DNA from: Phycisphaerales bacterium
GTDB lineage: Bacteria; Planctomycetota; Phycisphaerae; UBA1845
Assembly: GCA_020852275.1 (NCBI GenBank)
Contig: JADZBE010000004.1
Coordinates: 186,001 to 250,000, forward strand
Direction: 5' to 3'
DNA: 64,000 nucleotides
Of the stretch, positions 17,630 through 26,111 are shown one piece after another; positions within the stretch are counted from its first letter, which is position 1; every line of letters begins with the position of its first letter. The notes beneath the pieces were generated by a model. It saw only the letters and a program-made list of their open reading frames with translations. It had not been told where the DNA came from and did not search any database. The translations under genes and the position numbers were made by a program.

Positions 17630-18493
17630 ATGAACTGCCAGGAGACCACTGAACATCTCGCGGCGCTGATCGACGGTGAGCTGGAGGCGCCGACTCTGCG
17701 GGACGTCGAGGCCCATCTTGCGGGCTGCGCGGCGTGCCGGGGCGATCTGGATTCGACCCGCGCGCTGGTTTCGGCCATCGCGGATCCCGCCGCGGTCGCC
17801 GCGCCGCCCCAGGTGTGGACGGTGATCCGCAACCGCCTCGATCATGAATCGGGCGGGGGCTTCAACGCGGCGCGCTGGAACGAAGTCCCGGGCGTTGAGC
17901 ATCCGCATCCTCAAGTGGAATCGTCGCGCGGATTTACTCGCCGGCAATGGGGCGTGTTCGCCGCCGCGGCCGGGCTGGTTTTCATGCTCGGAGTCGGAGC
18001 GTTCCTCATGCGCGGGGAGGCGCAGGCGGCGGGCATCGACTTTCGTCCGATCCTCGAACAGGCGGACGGCGACATCGAGGCAGGCATCGCCGCGCTGATC
18101 GCGGCCCACGGCGGTCGCGCCATCACGCTGGAAGAGGCGCAGCGCCTCATGACCGTGCGGATTCACCCTCCCGCCAAGCTGCCGGCGGAGATGACGCTGA
18201 AGGGCATGTATCTGCTGAAGATGGGCGAGAAGCACCGGTCGCTGGCGTTCCACCTCGCCGGACCGCGCGGACATTTGCTCCTGCTCCAATGCCCCGCCGG
18301 CGTCCGTCGGGATTACGGCAACCAGGAATGCCTGCCGTGCAAGCTCGGCGCGGGCAGCGACCACGCCCTCCGCGTCGGCGCGCTTCGCCTGATGCACCGC
18401 GACAGCGCCAACGTGTGCATGTGCATCGTCAGCACGCTGGACGAGCAGAGCGATCTCCCTGCCGTTCTCGACGCGATTCCCGTCGATTATTGA
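17630..18493 (+). CDS. Zinc-finger anti-sigma factor, membrane-bound
   Basis: A 287-residue partner of the preceding ECF sigma factor. The N-terminus carries the anti-sigma zinc finger with Cys3 and the His29-x3-Cys33-x2-Cys36 signature (HLAGCAAC). One membrane helix lies at about 106-127 (GVFAAAAGLVFMLGVGAFLM), so the finger is cytoplasmic and the C-terminal ~155 residues face outside. That outer part contains cysteines (QCPAG, QECLPCK, VCMC) that could form disulfides or sense redox change; this is inference. Same strand, 45 bases after the sigma gene. Confidence 0.9.
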   Translation: MNCQETTEHLAALIDGELEAPTLRDVEAHLAGCAACRGDLDSTRALVSAIADPAAVAAPPQVWTVIRNRLDHESGGGFNAARWNEVPGVEHPHPQVESSRGFTRRQWGVFAAAAGLVFMLGVGAFLMRGEAQAAGIDFRPILEQADGDIEAGIAALIAAHGGRAITLEEAQRLMTVRIHPPAKLPAEMTLKGMYLLKMGEKHRSLAFHLAGPRGHLLLLQCPAGVRRDYGNQECLPCKLGAGSDHALRVGALRLMHRDSANVCMCIVSTLDEQSDLPAVLDAIPVDY

Positions 18494-18664
18494 GGACGCG
18501 GCGCGATCTTCCGTCGCCGCGCGCAGCGGATGCGGCAACCGCAGCCGACCCTGCCCGAATCAGGTCCGCAGGGGACGAGGTCCGCCCCCGGCGCCGGCAC
18601 GGGTTCGGGACTGGGGACATTGCGACCGCTCGGCCACGGTGTGGGCACACGCTGTTCAATCAAC

Positions 18665-18694
18665 AAAAAAGGGAGGCCGCCGAAGCGACCTCCC
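18665..18694 (-). terminator. Intrinsic terminator of the RRM gene
   Basis: Read on the minus strand: a 10-bp stem GGGAGGTCGC / GCGGCCTCCC closed by a TTCG tetraloop (one T-G wobble), followed directly by six T residues. It lies about 30 bases after the stop codon of the RRM gene. This is the clearest intrinsic terminator in the window. Confidence 0.92.
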
Positions 18695-18722
18695 CGTTGT
18701 TCACCTGTCAGGTTTTCAGGTC

Positions 18723-19103
18723 TTACCAGCCGCCACGGCCACCGCCGCCGCCGCCGCCACCGCCGTAGCCGCCGCGACCGCCGCCTGAGCGACCGCCGCC
18801 GCCGCCGCCGCCGTAACCGCCGCGACCCCCGCCGCCGCCGCCACGACCGCTGCTTTCCTTCGGCTTGGCTTCATTGACGGTGAGCGCACGACCGTCGTGC
18901 TGCTGACCGTTCAGGGCCGTAATCGCCGCTTGGGCTTCCTCCGCCGAGCTCATCTCGACGAAGCCGAATCCCTTGCTGCGTCCGCTGTCGCGATCGGTGA
19001 TCACCTCCGCCGACTGCACCACCCCGTGCGCTGAGAACAACTGCTCCAGGTCGGAACCCGTGATCGAGTACGGCAGGTTTCCGACATACAACTTCTTACC
19101 CAT
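18723..19103 (-). CDS. RNA-binding protein with one RRM and a glycine-rich tail
   Basis: A 126-residue protein of the cyanobacterial Rbp / cold-inducible RNA-binding type. One RRM occupies residues 1-82 with RNP2 LYVGNL (5-10) and RNP1 KGFGFVEM (44-51). The tail from 84 is almost entirely Gly with Arg/Tyr (RGGYGGGG units). It probably binds single-stranded RNA and may be cold-induced, as relatives are. The start at 19103 is fixed by an AAGGAG ribosome site at 19112-19117; the longer upstream frame has no merit. The gene has its own terminator, so it is likely a monocistronic unit. Confidence 0.93.
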   Translation of the reverse strand: MGKKLYVGNLPYSITGSDLEQLFSAHGVVQSAEVITDRDSGRSKGFGFVEMSSAEEAQAAITALNGQQHDGRALTVNEAKPKESSGRGGGGGGRGGYGGGGGGGRSGGGRGGYGGGGGGGGGRGGW

Positions 19104-19722
19104 TCGATAATCTCCTTGTGAATGGGATGCTGACCCGCTCTTTGCTTTCAGGGTCCAATGAAAGGGGCCTGCGTCGGCCCGGAGGTTAGAAGCAGCGAGG
19201 CAGGCACGAAAGGGATCGCATACGCGGAAACCGCAATCTTCAGCCGGTCGTCGAATCCAACCGTCAGGGATTATAGGCGGGCACCCAACCGCTGGCAAGA
19301 GAAAAATATTCCAGAGTTTGGAGGGGGCCAGGGCCACCGCATTCTGCTGGACGTCGGGCGCGCAGGGGGCATGGTCCGCCTCGGGGGCGCGGGTCCGCTT
19401 CGGGTGGCACGGGTCCACGGCAGTGGACCCGTGGGGCGCGCGAAAAAAGCAGGTCGGTGGTTCACTCGGCACGGCTGGCAGCCCGTGCTGAAACCCGAAA
19501 CCAGTCGTGGAACCCGTCACCCCGGCGCAGGCGGGGGTCCAGTCCTCCCCAAAAAACCACTGGATTCTCGTCTCCCCGTCGCCCATCGGCTGGATTCCCG
19601 CCTTCGCGGGAATGACGCGCGCCGCGTTTCACCACGAAAGACCATGCGAGCACGCCAAGCCGTGCCGCCCAACGGTTCACCGTGAACCACGTTCTCGGCT
19701 CGCTGGTGGCCAAGGGCCTCGC
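19104..19722. repeat. Intergenic region packed with two dispersed repeat elements
   Basis: This 619-base gap upstream of the RRM gene holds at 19376-19480 a copy of the GGTGGCACGGGTCCAC element (arms ACGGGTCCACGGCAGTGGAC and the inverted GGTTCACTCGGCACGGC, compare 8572-8690), and at 19505-19625 two CCCGC-type arms (CCGGCGCAGGCGGGGG and ATTCCCGCCTTCGCGGGAAT). The RRM promoter must lie in 19118-19250, but I cannot identify it. Confidence 0.75.
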
Positions 19723-21642
19723 TCACGCCGGAGGCGGCTCCACCACATCTTGGGGTTCGAGCTTCACCGTGCGCTTGATCGTGCCCCCCTTGGAGGCTTG
19801 CAGAGTCACATCCACCGAACCGCTACCGGAGAGGATCCAGCGGAACAGCCTCCCTCCGTGGCCCGGGATGCCCTGCTCCAGCCAGATTCGCTCAGGCTGC
19901 TGCTTCGTGGGCGCCATGCCGGTCGCAAACCAGTCATCCACCGTACCAGAGGCCAGAACCTGCACCGCGCCTGAACTCTCGCCCGCGGGAGCGCGATCGA
20001 CGCGGATGGAATCACGCGCGCCGATCTTCTTCTGCGCTGCCACGGCGGAAATCGTCGGGATGGCCGCGTCGTTTCGCGCCTCGACGGTCAGTTCCCACGT
20101 GCGTCCCTCAAGCTCGCGCACGCGGACGCGCGAAAAGAAGAGCCGGGGCATCTGGTCCGCGTGGTACATGGTGAACGCGAAGTTGCGGTGGCAGAGTTCC
20201 TCGAGCATGAAGGTCGGTGGCACGCGGGAGGCGTACTTGTTCCAGCCGCCGATGAGGATCTCCCCGTATCGCGGATGCTGGAACTCGTGATACGGAACGA
20301 AGTTGTGCTCGAACTCCAGCAGGTCGCCGAACTTCATCCGCGCGTCTCGTCGCTCCCAGTCGCCGGCCGTGCCGTAGAAATACTGGTCCCCGTTCCACAG
20401 CTCGTTGGTGAAACTGAACACGCCCAGCCCCTCCGACGTCCAGTTCACGAACCCGCCGTGAACTTCGTACAGGTCCTTCCAGATGACCATGTAGGTGTAG
20501 AACGGGAGCATCTTTTCGCCGGTGCGGCCGATCTCGTCGTACACGGCCAGGTCTTCGCCGGGGAAGGAGCCTTCGCGGTACTGCATGCCCGGTCCGCGCA
20601 GGATCATGCCGCCGGCGTTGTGATACGATTGGACAGCCGCGACGTTGGCGTGGTCGAGCAGAAAGGCGCCGATCGCGGCGGTTTCGGGGCAGGAGAAGGG
20701 ATAGTCGCCCGCGCCGTACTGAATGTGCTCGGGCTGCCAGTCGCTGGGCCAGTTGCGGTTCATGTCGTAACCGCCGGGGTCGTCCTCGTTGATCTGCCCG
20801 TCGCCGTCGTTGTCGATGCCCTCCATGCCCAGCATCGTCCACTCGCCCTTCTCGTCGCGCCCGACCGGCTCGAAGATGCGCGGGTCGCGCGGACTGCGAC
20901 GCCAGCGCCCGTTCGGGTCGGCCTTCCACATCATGGTGATCTCCCCGTCGCCGTCGAGATCGTCGAAGCCGTCCTCGTCGAACAGGCCGTCGTGGTCTTC
21001 GTCGGTGGGCTTCATGCCGCTGCGCGCGGAGCTGGAGGTGTTGGGTTCGTTGAACCAGAACGCGCGGCCGTCGGGGTTGACGCTGGGCAGGATGTAGAAC
21101 GCGCGATCGTTGACCAGTTTCGTGAGCTTGTCCACGACGCCGTAGCTCTTGGTCAGGTACCACAGCGTATAGAGGCAGGCCTCCGAGGCCTGGATTTCGT
21201 TGCCGTGAACGTTGCCGTCGATCCACATGGCGGGCTTGTCGCGGTCCGGACCGGTGGCGGCGTTGTTGATTGTGGCCAGCCACAGGTCGCGCCCTTCGCT
21301 GCTTTTGCCGATGGATTTCAGCGTGACCAGGTCCGGGTAGGCGGCGGCGACCTGGCGCATGGCGGCGACGAGCTGGTCGTAATCGTAGAAGCGGTCGAAG
21401 GCCAGCTCGACGCGGCGCGGGAGCGGCTCCGGCGGAGCCGCGGCCGCCGCACGGCGCAGCGGCATCGAGACACAGGTCATACACGCGAAGAGGATCGTAA
21501 TGCAGGCGCGGCCGTTCGTAGAGCGTGCGCGGAGGGACGGGCCGCGCGCGAGGACGGCGCGGGGCAGGTTGAGCAGGAGAGCACCGAACGTGTTCGCGCT
21601 GCGGATGCGAGCCGGCGATTGCGATGAGTTTGTTCGCTTCAT
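19723..21642 (-). CDS. M14 zinc carboxypeptidase, exported
   Basis: A 639-residue metallocarboxypeptidase that would remove C-terminal residues from peptides outside the cytoplasm. Zinc ligands are His146 and Glu149 (NVHGNE) and His341 (QSYHNAGG); Asn295-Arg296 (MNRNWP) binds the substrate carboxylate and Glu414 (FTNELW) fits the catalytic glutamate. Between residues 213 and 285 there is an acidic insertion with three DxDxDG-like calcium loops (DEDHDG, DLDGDGE, DNDGDGQ). The exact start is uncertain: a hydrophobic export segment near 45-68 suggests a start closer to that point than the first ATG. The C-terminal ~180 residues form a beta-rich accessory domain. Confidence 0.9.
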   Translation of the reverse strand: MKRTNSSQSPARIRSANTFGALLLNLPRAVLARGPSLRARSTNGRACITILFACMTCVSMPLRRAAAAAPPEPLPRRVELAFDRFYDYDQLVAAMRQVAAAYPDLVTLKSIGKSSEGRDLWLATINNAATGPDRDKPAMWIDGNVHGNEIQASEACLYTLWYLTKSYGVVDKLTKLVNDRAFYILPSVNPDGRAFWFNEPNTSSSARSGMKPTDEDHDGLFDEDGFDDLDGDGEITMMWKADPNGRWRRSPRDPRIFEPVGRDEKGEWTMLGMEGIDNDGDGQINEDDPGGYDMNRNWPSDWQPEHIQYGAGDYPFSCPETAAIGAFLLDHANVAAVQSYHNAGGMILRGPGMQYREGSFPGEDLAVYDEIGRTGEKMLPFYTYMVIWKDLYEVHGGFVNWTSEGLGVFSFTNELWNGDQYFYGTAGDWERRDARMKFGDLLEFEHNFVPYHEFQHPRYGEILIGGWNKYASRVPPTFMLEELCHRNFAFTMYHADQMPRLFFSRVRVRELEGRTWELTVEARNDAAIPTISAVAAQKKIGARDSIRVDRAPAGESSGAVQVLASGTVDDWFATGMAPTKQQPERIWLEQGIPGHGGRLFRWILSGSGSVDVTLQASKGGTIKRTVKLEPQDVVEPPPA

Positions 21643-21947
21643 GCCCGGCTATCTCATGCGGAACGGAAGGGCTTGTCCAGCAAGGGCAACGCGAACAAGT
21701 CGTGGCGCGAGCGTGACCGCGCGCGCCTCGCAGTCGGGCAGCCCGGTCGCGTTGTGGATGAGTGGCCCGGTCACGTCATGGTTGCGTGGGAAGGTCTTGC
21801 GGAGTCGGGTGGCACGGTCTGGCGCACTCGCCAGGCCGCGGCGGGTGGAGAGCCATCATTCGTTTCCACTCCGGCCGGGTCCTCCGCGGCGAACACATGG
21901 CATCCGGCGCGATCCGCGAATCCGCCGCATGTTCGAGCGAGGACCCT
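21643..21947. other. Intergenic region with a partial repeat element
   Basis: This 305-base gap lies upstream of the M14 peptidase gene and downstream of the glycosylasparaginase gene (both minus strand). Bases 21805-21845 contain GGTGGCACGGTCTGGCGCAC and GCCAGGCCGCGG, resembling the element at 8572-8690. Nothing else was recognised. Confidence 0.5.
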
Positions 21948-23054
21948 CTACTTCTCCGTCTCGAACAGAAACGCCGAGGGCACCAGCTTGGCTTCGCCGT
22001 TGACGTACGCGGCGTACTGCGACCCGCTCCAGATGCTGGCGCCGCCGTGTTCGCCCTTATTGTTCACCGCGTAGAAGTTCAGTCCGAAGTTGGGCCGGCC
22101 GTCTTTCGTCTGCAGCCGCTTGAGCCTGTTCTTCTTCACGACCCGGTCGCACGCCTCGAGGCATGCGTCCTTCGGAGACTTGCCCTGCCGCATCGCCTCC
22201 ACCACGGTGTGCGCGCCGCATATCTGGATGACGGCCTCGCCGCGCCCCGTGCTCCCCGCGGCGCCGACTTCGTTGTCCACGTACAGCCCCGCGCCGATGA
22301 TCGGCGAATCCCCCACGCGCCCGGGCAGCTTGTACGACAACCCGCTGGTGGTCGTCACGCCCGCGAGGTTCCCCTTGACGTCCAGGGCGCAGCAGTTGAT
22401 CGTGCCGTACGAGAAGGGCCACGCACGCCAGCGCGCCGACTGCTTGCCGTTCTCGTCCACCTCCGGCGGAATCCAGTCGTCGTCCTCGCTGTGCGTTTCC
22501 TTCCACTTCAGCCACGCCTCGCGCGCCTCGTTCGTCAGCAGGTTCATCTCCTCGAAGCCGTGCGCCCGCGCGAACTTCAGCGCTCCCTCGCCGACGAGCA
22601 TGCAGTGGTCCGTCCGCTCGAGCACGAGCTTGGCCACGCGCGCCGGGTGCATGATCCTCTGCAAGCCCCCCACGGCGCCGCTGCGGTGCAGCACGCCGTC
22701 CATCACGCTGGCGTCCAGCTCGACCACGCCCTCCTCGTTGGGCAGCCCGCCGTAGCCTACGGACATGTCCTTCGGGTCGGCCTCGACGAGCGCGACGCCC
22801 TCGACGACGGCTTCGAGCGGACCCTTGCCGGCCGCCAGCAGTTCGACGACGCGGTCGATGCAGCGCTGGCGATACCCTTCTCCACTGAGGCAGTTGCCGC
22901 TGCCGACGATCACGGGACCGGCTGCGGCACGCACCGGCTGGGCACCGCCGCCTGGGGCGATCGCCGCCGCGTAGGTCGGGGTAACGCCCACAGCGGCGCA
23001 GGCCGCGGTGGCGGCGGTGGCGGTCACGAAGTCGCGTCGAGTGATGTCGCTCAT
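21948..23054 (-). CDS. N4-glycosylasparaginase / isoaspartyl peptidase family hydrolase, Tat-exported
   Basis: A 368-residue Ntn-hydrolase of the aspartylglucosaminidase family, which cleaves the Asn-glycan bond or isoaspartyl peptides after autocatalytic splitting. Nucleophile Thr218 lies in SYGTINCCALDVKG; substrate-binding GRVGDSP (Arg246, Asp249) and GSTGRGE (269-272) follow at the usual spacing. The N-terminus MSDITRRDFVTATAATAAC is a twin-arginine signal. The start at 23054 is supported by a GGAGGAA ribosome site just upstream; the 124-codon extension is not coding. Together with the adjacent M14 peptidase it suggests breakdown of peptides or glycopeptides outside the cytoplasm. Confidence 0.92.
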   Translation of the reverse strand: MSDITRRDFVTATAATAACAAVGVTPTYAAAIAPGGGAQPVRAAAGPVIVGSGNCLSGEGYRQRCIDRVVELLAAGKGPLEAVVEGVALVEADPKDMSVGYGGLPNEEGVVELDASVMDGVLHRSGAVGGLQRIMHPARVAKLVLERTDHCMLVGEGALKFARAHGFEEMNLLTNEAREAWLKWKETHSEDDDWIPPEVDENGKQSARWRAWPFSYGTINCCALDVKGNLAGVTTTSGLSYKLPGRVGDSPIIGAGLYVDNEVGAAGSTGRGEAVIQICGAHTVVEAMRQGKSPKDACLEACDRVVKKNRLKRLQTKDGRPNFGLNFYAVNNKGEHGGASIWSGSQYAAYVNGEAKLVPSAFLFETEK

Positions 23055-23400
23055 GTTTGGATTCCTCCAGATTCTCGTGCGTAAACCGTGGGGGCACGGC
23101 GCTGTATCGCGCAGGGGGCCGGGCGTGTCAAATGCTCCCACGTTACGACGACACAGGAACGCGCAAGCCGTGAATCTCCCCGGAAGACAGCAGCTCGAAA
23201 CCGTTGAAAGGCGTGGGTGATCCACCCCATGCAACGCAACGCGGGCGGGGTCCACGGATGGAAACCCGGCCTGAAAAGTGAATTCTGCACCGGGGCGTAA
23301 GGAGTCGGCTGTCCGGCCGGCATCTGGATGCTTCGGCGAAAGATGAACCGCCTTGCCACGGGGTTGAGTTAATGTGGAAAGCGTTTTTTTGTTTTTTTGC

Positions 23401-23430
23401 TTGACAAGACACCCCGCATGAGGCAATATT
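23401..23430 (+). promoter_or_regulatory. Sigma-70-like promoter for the cysteine-rich locus
   Basis: A perfect -35 box TTGACA at 23401-23406 is followed after 17-18 bases by a weak -10 (CAATAT/AATATT at 23424-23430). Directly upstream is a T-rich tract (TTTTTTTGTTTTTTTG, 23384-23399) that could act as an UP element. It sits 54 bases before the ATG at 23484. The -35 is strong and the -10 only half matches. Confidence 0.6.
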
Positions 23431-23483
23431 GTCGGTATCGGGTCCGTTGGTCCCAGAAACCCCTTTTTCTAGGGAGCCTGATC

Positions 23484-23948
23484 ATGTTCAGAAGAACCGC
23501 CGTCCGACCCGGCTGCGCCCCGGCCCGCACCCTAGTGTCGATCCTTGCGGTGGCACTTGCGGTTTGTACGGTCTCAGCTCCGCACGCGGAGCCTGTTCCT
23601 GTCGCCCGCGATGGGGGCGGCGGAGGCTCGGAAGGTCAGGTTTGCGGTAAGCGCTATGAGTGTAATTGCGAGAATCCCGTGGAGTGCTATTGCAGCGAGT
23701 CGGGGCAATGCCTCTTAGGCACGCTGGTGCCGAACTACGACTACTGGGATTACGCCACCGAAGGCTACAATCATTACAAGTGTTTGACAAGTTCGGTCGA
23801 AGTGTGTGCGAATTACTGGTCAAGATGCATACCGATTGCTGCGCAGTCAAGCTGCGCTAACAACGATGGGTGCACAGGGGATCCGGCGTACTGGGTACCG
23901 CTGCCCGGATATCTCTATTCGTCGACCGGAGTCGAGTGCACGCCATGA
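23484..23948 (+). CDS. Small secreted cysteine-rich protein
   Basis: A 154-residue protein, not recognised. A basic N-terminus (MFRRTAVRPG) and hydrophobic segment (LVSILAVALAVCTVSAPHAE) form a signal peptide. After a Gly-rich stretch the mature part has twelve cysteines (CNCENPVECYC...GQC...C...C...C...C...C...C), an even number consistent with disulfides in the periplasm or outside. A ribosome site AGGGAG precedes the ATG and a promoter lies about 50 bases upstream. The stop overlaps a second short ORF (ATGA at 23945), pointing to a translationally coupled unit. Confidence 0.75.
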   Translation: MFRRTAVRPGCAPARTLVSILAVALAVCTVSAPHAEPVPVARDGGGGGSEGQVCGKRYECNCENPVECYCSESGQCLLGTLVPNYDYWDYATEGYNHYKCLTSSVEVCANYWSRCIPIAAQSSCANNDGCTGDPAYWVPLPGYLYSSTGVECTP

Positions 23949-24133
23949 GCGCCGCCGACAAGCGCGAGACGGGGCGTCCTCAAAGCTGCGAACTCCGCCG
24001 TGCCACGCTGTTCGGCGGCGGATTGCAGACGCGCATTGCGGCAAAGGATCAAGACCGGGATTCGCGCCAGCCGGCGGAGTTGATCGACGGCGAGGCTTGC
24101 AGGGAGAGGGCTTGCCAATGTGTGCAATTGTGA
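23945..24133 (+). CDS. Possible 62-residue ORF coupled between two genes
   Basis: Begins in an ATGA overlap with the stop of the cysteine-rich gene and ends 16 bases inside the next gene. The product is basic and polar with four cysteines (QSCELRR; ACRERACQC) and no signal peptide or known motif. The chain of overlaps is what real coupled genes show, but in GC-rich DNA such a short frame can arise by chance. Confidence 0.35.
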   Translation: MSAADKRETGRPQSCELRRATLFGGGLQTRIAAKDQDRDSRQPAELIDGEACRERACQCVQL

Positions 24134-25563
24134 CCGGGCTATGGTTGTGGTGTGCCGGCGCGGTCCAGCAGGGCGAAGGAAAACCCCTCGAACTGCTGCA
24201 GGCAGAACGCTACCGGGCGCGGATCAATACGGCGCGGATCGAATGGTGTTCGCACGGCGGCACGAGCGATTCCAGTGGCGGTCAGCGGTACTTCACCTCG
24301 CGCATCGCGGGGCAGGATGACCTTTACATCCGCCGAGGCATGGCCGATGGCCGGATGCACGAGCGAGCCGAAATCGGACGACCGCTCTCATACAACGAAT
24401 CTCGTCTGCTCCTGAAAGACGGAGAGCAATGGAGCTATGCAGAAGAGACGCTGACGGCCCAGGTGGTGCAGGATTCATCGAGATTTTCGCTCTACAACAA
24501 TCTCCGCGATCTGGGCTTTGAGCCATCTCCCGTTTCCAGCAGCGAGGCCGGCTTCTGGTTCAGGACTGCCGCAAGCGGATACGATATCGAGAGAGGCGAC
24601 GATCGGGTTTTAATCACCGGACACTGGGACAACGGTTTTTCTGTTCAGTGGACACTTGATCCTGCGCAGGGCCTGCAACCCGTGCATACCGCGGTTCTCG
24701 TCGAGGGTGAAACCGTCGACGCGTGCTCGACGACCTATGATCTGTTTGATGACATCTGGTTTCCCAGCCATTCCGAGTTTACGCACAAGGGAGAAGTGAC
24801 ATCGACGTTCGTCATTCTTGAGGCTGAATTTAACCGCCCGGAGCATCCCGGCGAGCTGACGCCAATACATCTGGGCCTCATCGACGGAATCAGAATCCAC
24901 CGCCCTGCACTTGGGGACATGGTGTGGTGTGGAGACCAGTTGATTCCTGAGGATGATTACTTCAGGAGGGTCAGGGAAGGCACGGCGGACAACTCTGGTT
25001 GGGAAGCTATGCGCATGAGGAATCTACCGCTGGGCCCCGGCGCCTTTCCAAAGGCTTGCAATGACGACTTCCTCGGCCTGACGGTTGTGTTGACCCGCAC
25101 ACCGGGTTTGTGGGAAGACTACACGCGCCGGTTCATTCAGCGATTCCAATTGAAGCCCAACCAGGCGCAGCACGCATGGAAGACGCTCAAGGAATGCCAG
25201 AAGCCCGCCTATGCGTATCTGGACGAGCATGAGAAAGACGTCAAGGAGGTCAGGGTCGAACTGGCGGGCTTCGACGCGAAGCCGAGCGACTCACAGATCG
25301 CCGACTCAAAGACCGGCGAGTCAAACATCGGCGACCCGAAGACCAGCGACTCAAAGACCCATGACGCCGACGCGCTGAAGCGCAAGGCCGCCCTCGAAGA
25401 GCGCCTCGAAAAACTGCACGCGCCCATCGACAAGATCTTCAACGAAAAGCTCAAACCCGGCCTCGCCAAGCTGCCCAGCCAGGAGCAGATCGACGCCGCC
25501 CGCGAGGCCGAAGCGGCCAGGGACAAAGCCATCGCCTCGGCGAAGCCCGCGGATGGGAAGTGA
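24118..25563 (+). CDS. Exported protein of unknown function with charged C-terminal helix
   Basis: A 481-residue protein from the ATG at 24118, which has an AGGGAGAGG ribosome site. The N-terminus (MCAIVTGLWLWCAGAVQQGE) is a short signal peptide. The middle (about 20-330) is a mixed alpha/beta domain that I do not recognise. Residues about 385-415 are a degenerate Ser-Asp-Ser-Lys-Thr repeat (SDSQIADSKTGESNIGDPKT), followed by a charged coiled coil and a Lys-rich end. It is the third ORF of the unit beginning at 23484. Confidence 0.75.
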   Translation: MCAIVTGLWLWCAGAVQQGEGKPLELLQAERYRARINTARIEWCSHGGTSDSSGGQRYFTSRIAGQDDLYIRRGMADGRMHERAEIGRPLSYNESRLLLKDGEQWSYAEETLTAQVVQDSSRFSLYNNLRDLGFEPSPVSSSEAGFWFRTAASGYDIERGDDRVLITGHWDNGFSVQWTLDPAQGLQPVHTAVLVEGETVDACSTTYDLFDDIWFPSHSEFTHKGEVTSTFVILEAEFNRPEHPGELTPIHLGLIDGIRIHRPALGDMVWCGDQLIPEDDYFRRVREGTADNSGWEAMRMRNLPLGPGAFPKACNDDFLGLTVVLTRTPGLWEDYTRRFIQRFQLKPNQAQHAWKTLKECQKPAYAYLDEHEKDVKEVRVELAGFDAKPSDSQIADSKTGESNIGDPKTSDSKTHDADALKRKAALEERLEKLHAPIDKIFNEKLKPGLAKLPSQEQIDAAREAEAARDKAIASAKPADGK

Positions 25564-26111
25564 TTCCGGCATCGAGTTCGCAGCAGCGATCGGGTTGCGC
25601 TGCGCAGCATCCGCGCTTCCACCAGCAATCGCTCATACTGCTCGCTCGCGGCAAGTATAGCGCAAGCCCGGCCGAAGCCGGCTGAAGGGGTTCCGGGTCG
25701 CTCCACCCCCCGCTCAAGCGGAGGGCAAGGACCGGTCGGCTGAAGCCGACCCAACGGCCAGCCACCTGCGGTCGGCTGAAGCCGACCCGACCGTCAACCA
25801 CCAGCGATCGGCTGAGGCCGACGCGCTGGAAATTTTCGCCAGATCGTGGTTGCCCCAGGAAATCCCCTCGCGCCCGCACGGCGGAATCTGCAAGTCCGCG
25901 GCCGGGAGCTATCATCCTGCCTGTTTCGGCGCGGCCCGGGCATGCCGCCGCGCGGGGAAGTCTTGCCGCGGCGGAGCGCAGCCATGCTGGGGCGGAGCGC
26001 AGCCATGCCGCGGCGAGGAGCGGGCGAGTGCTGCGATTTGCGGAAGGCGGGTCCGGGGTGTCGTGTACGACGTCAAGTGAGCTTCAGCCGCAGGCAAGCG
26101 GCAAGAGACCC
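25564..26111. repeat. Intergenic region with GTCGGCTGAAGCCGAC palindromes
   Basis: Between 25670 and 25825 there are about four palindromic units of the form GGTCGGCTGAAGCCGACC separated by variable bases, and at 25973-26015 a short tandem GCGGAGCGCAGCCATG repeat. The palindromes are a third family, not related in sequence to the CCGGTT or CCCGC families. No gene seen in this 548-base gap. Confidence 0.8.
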
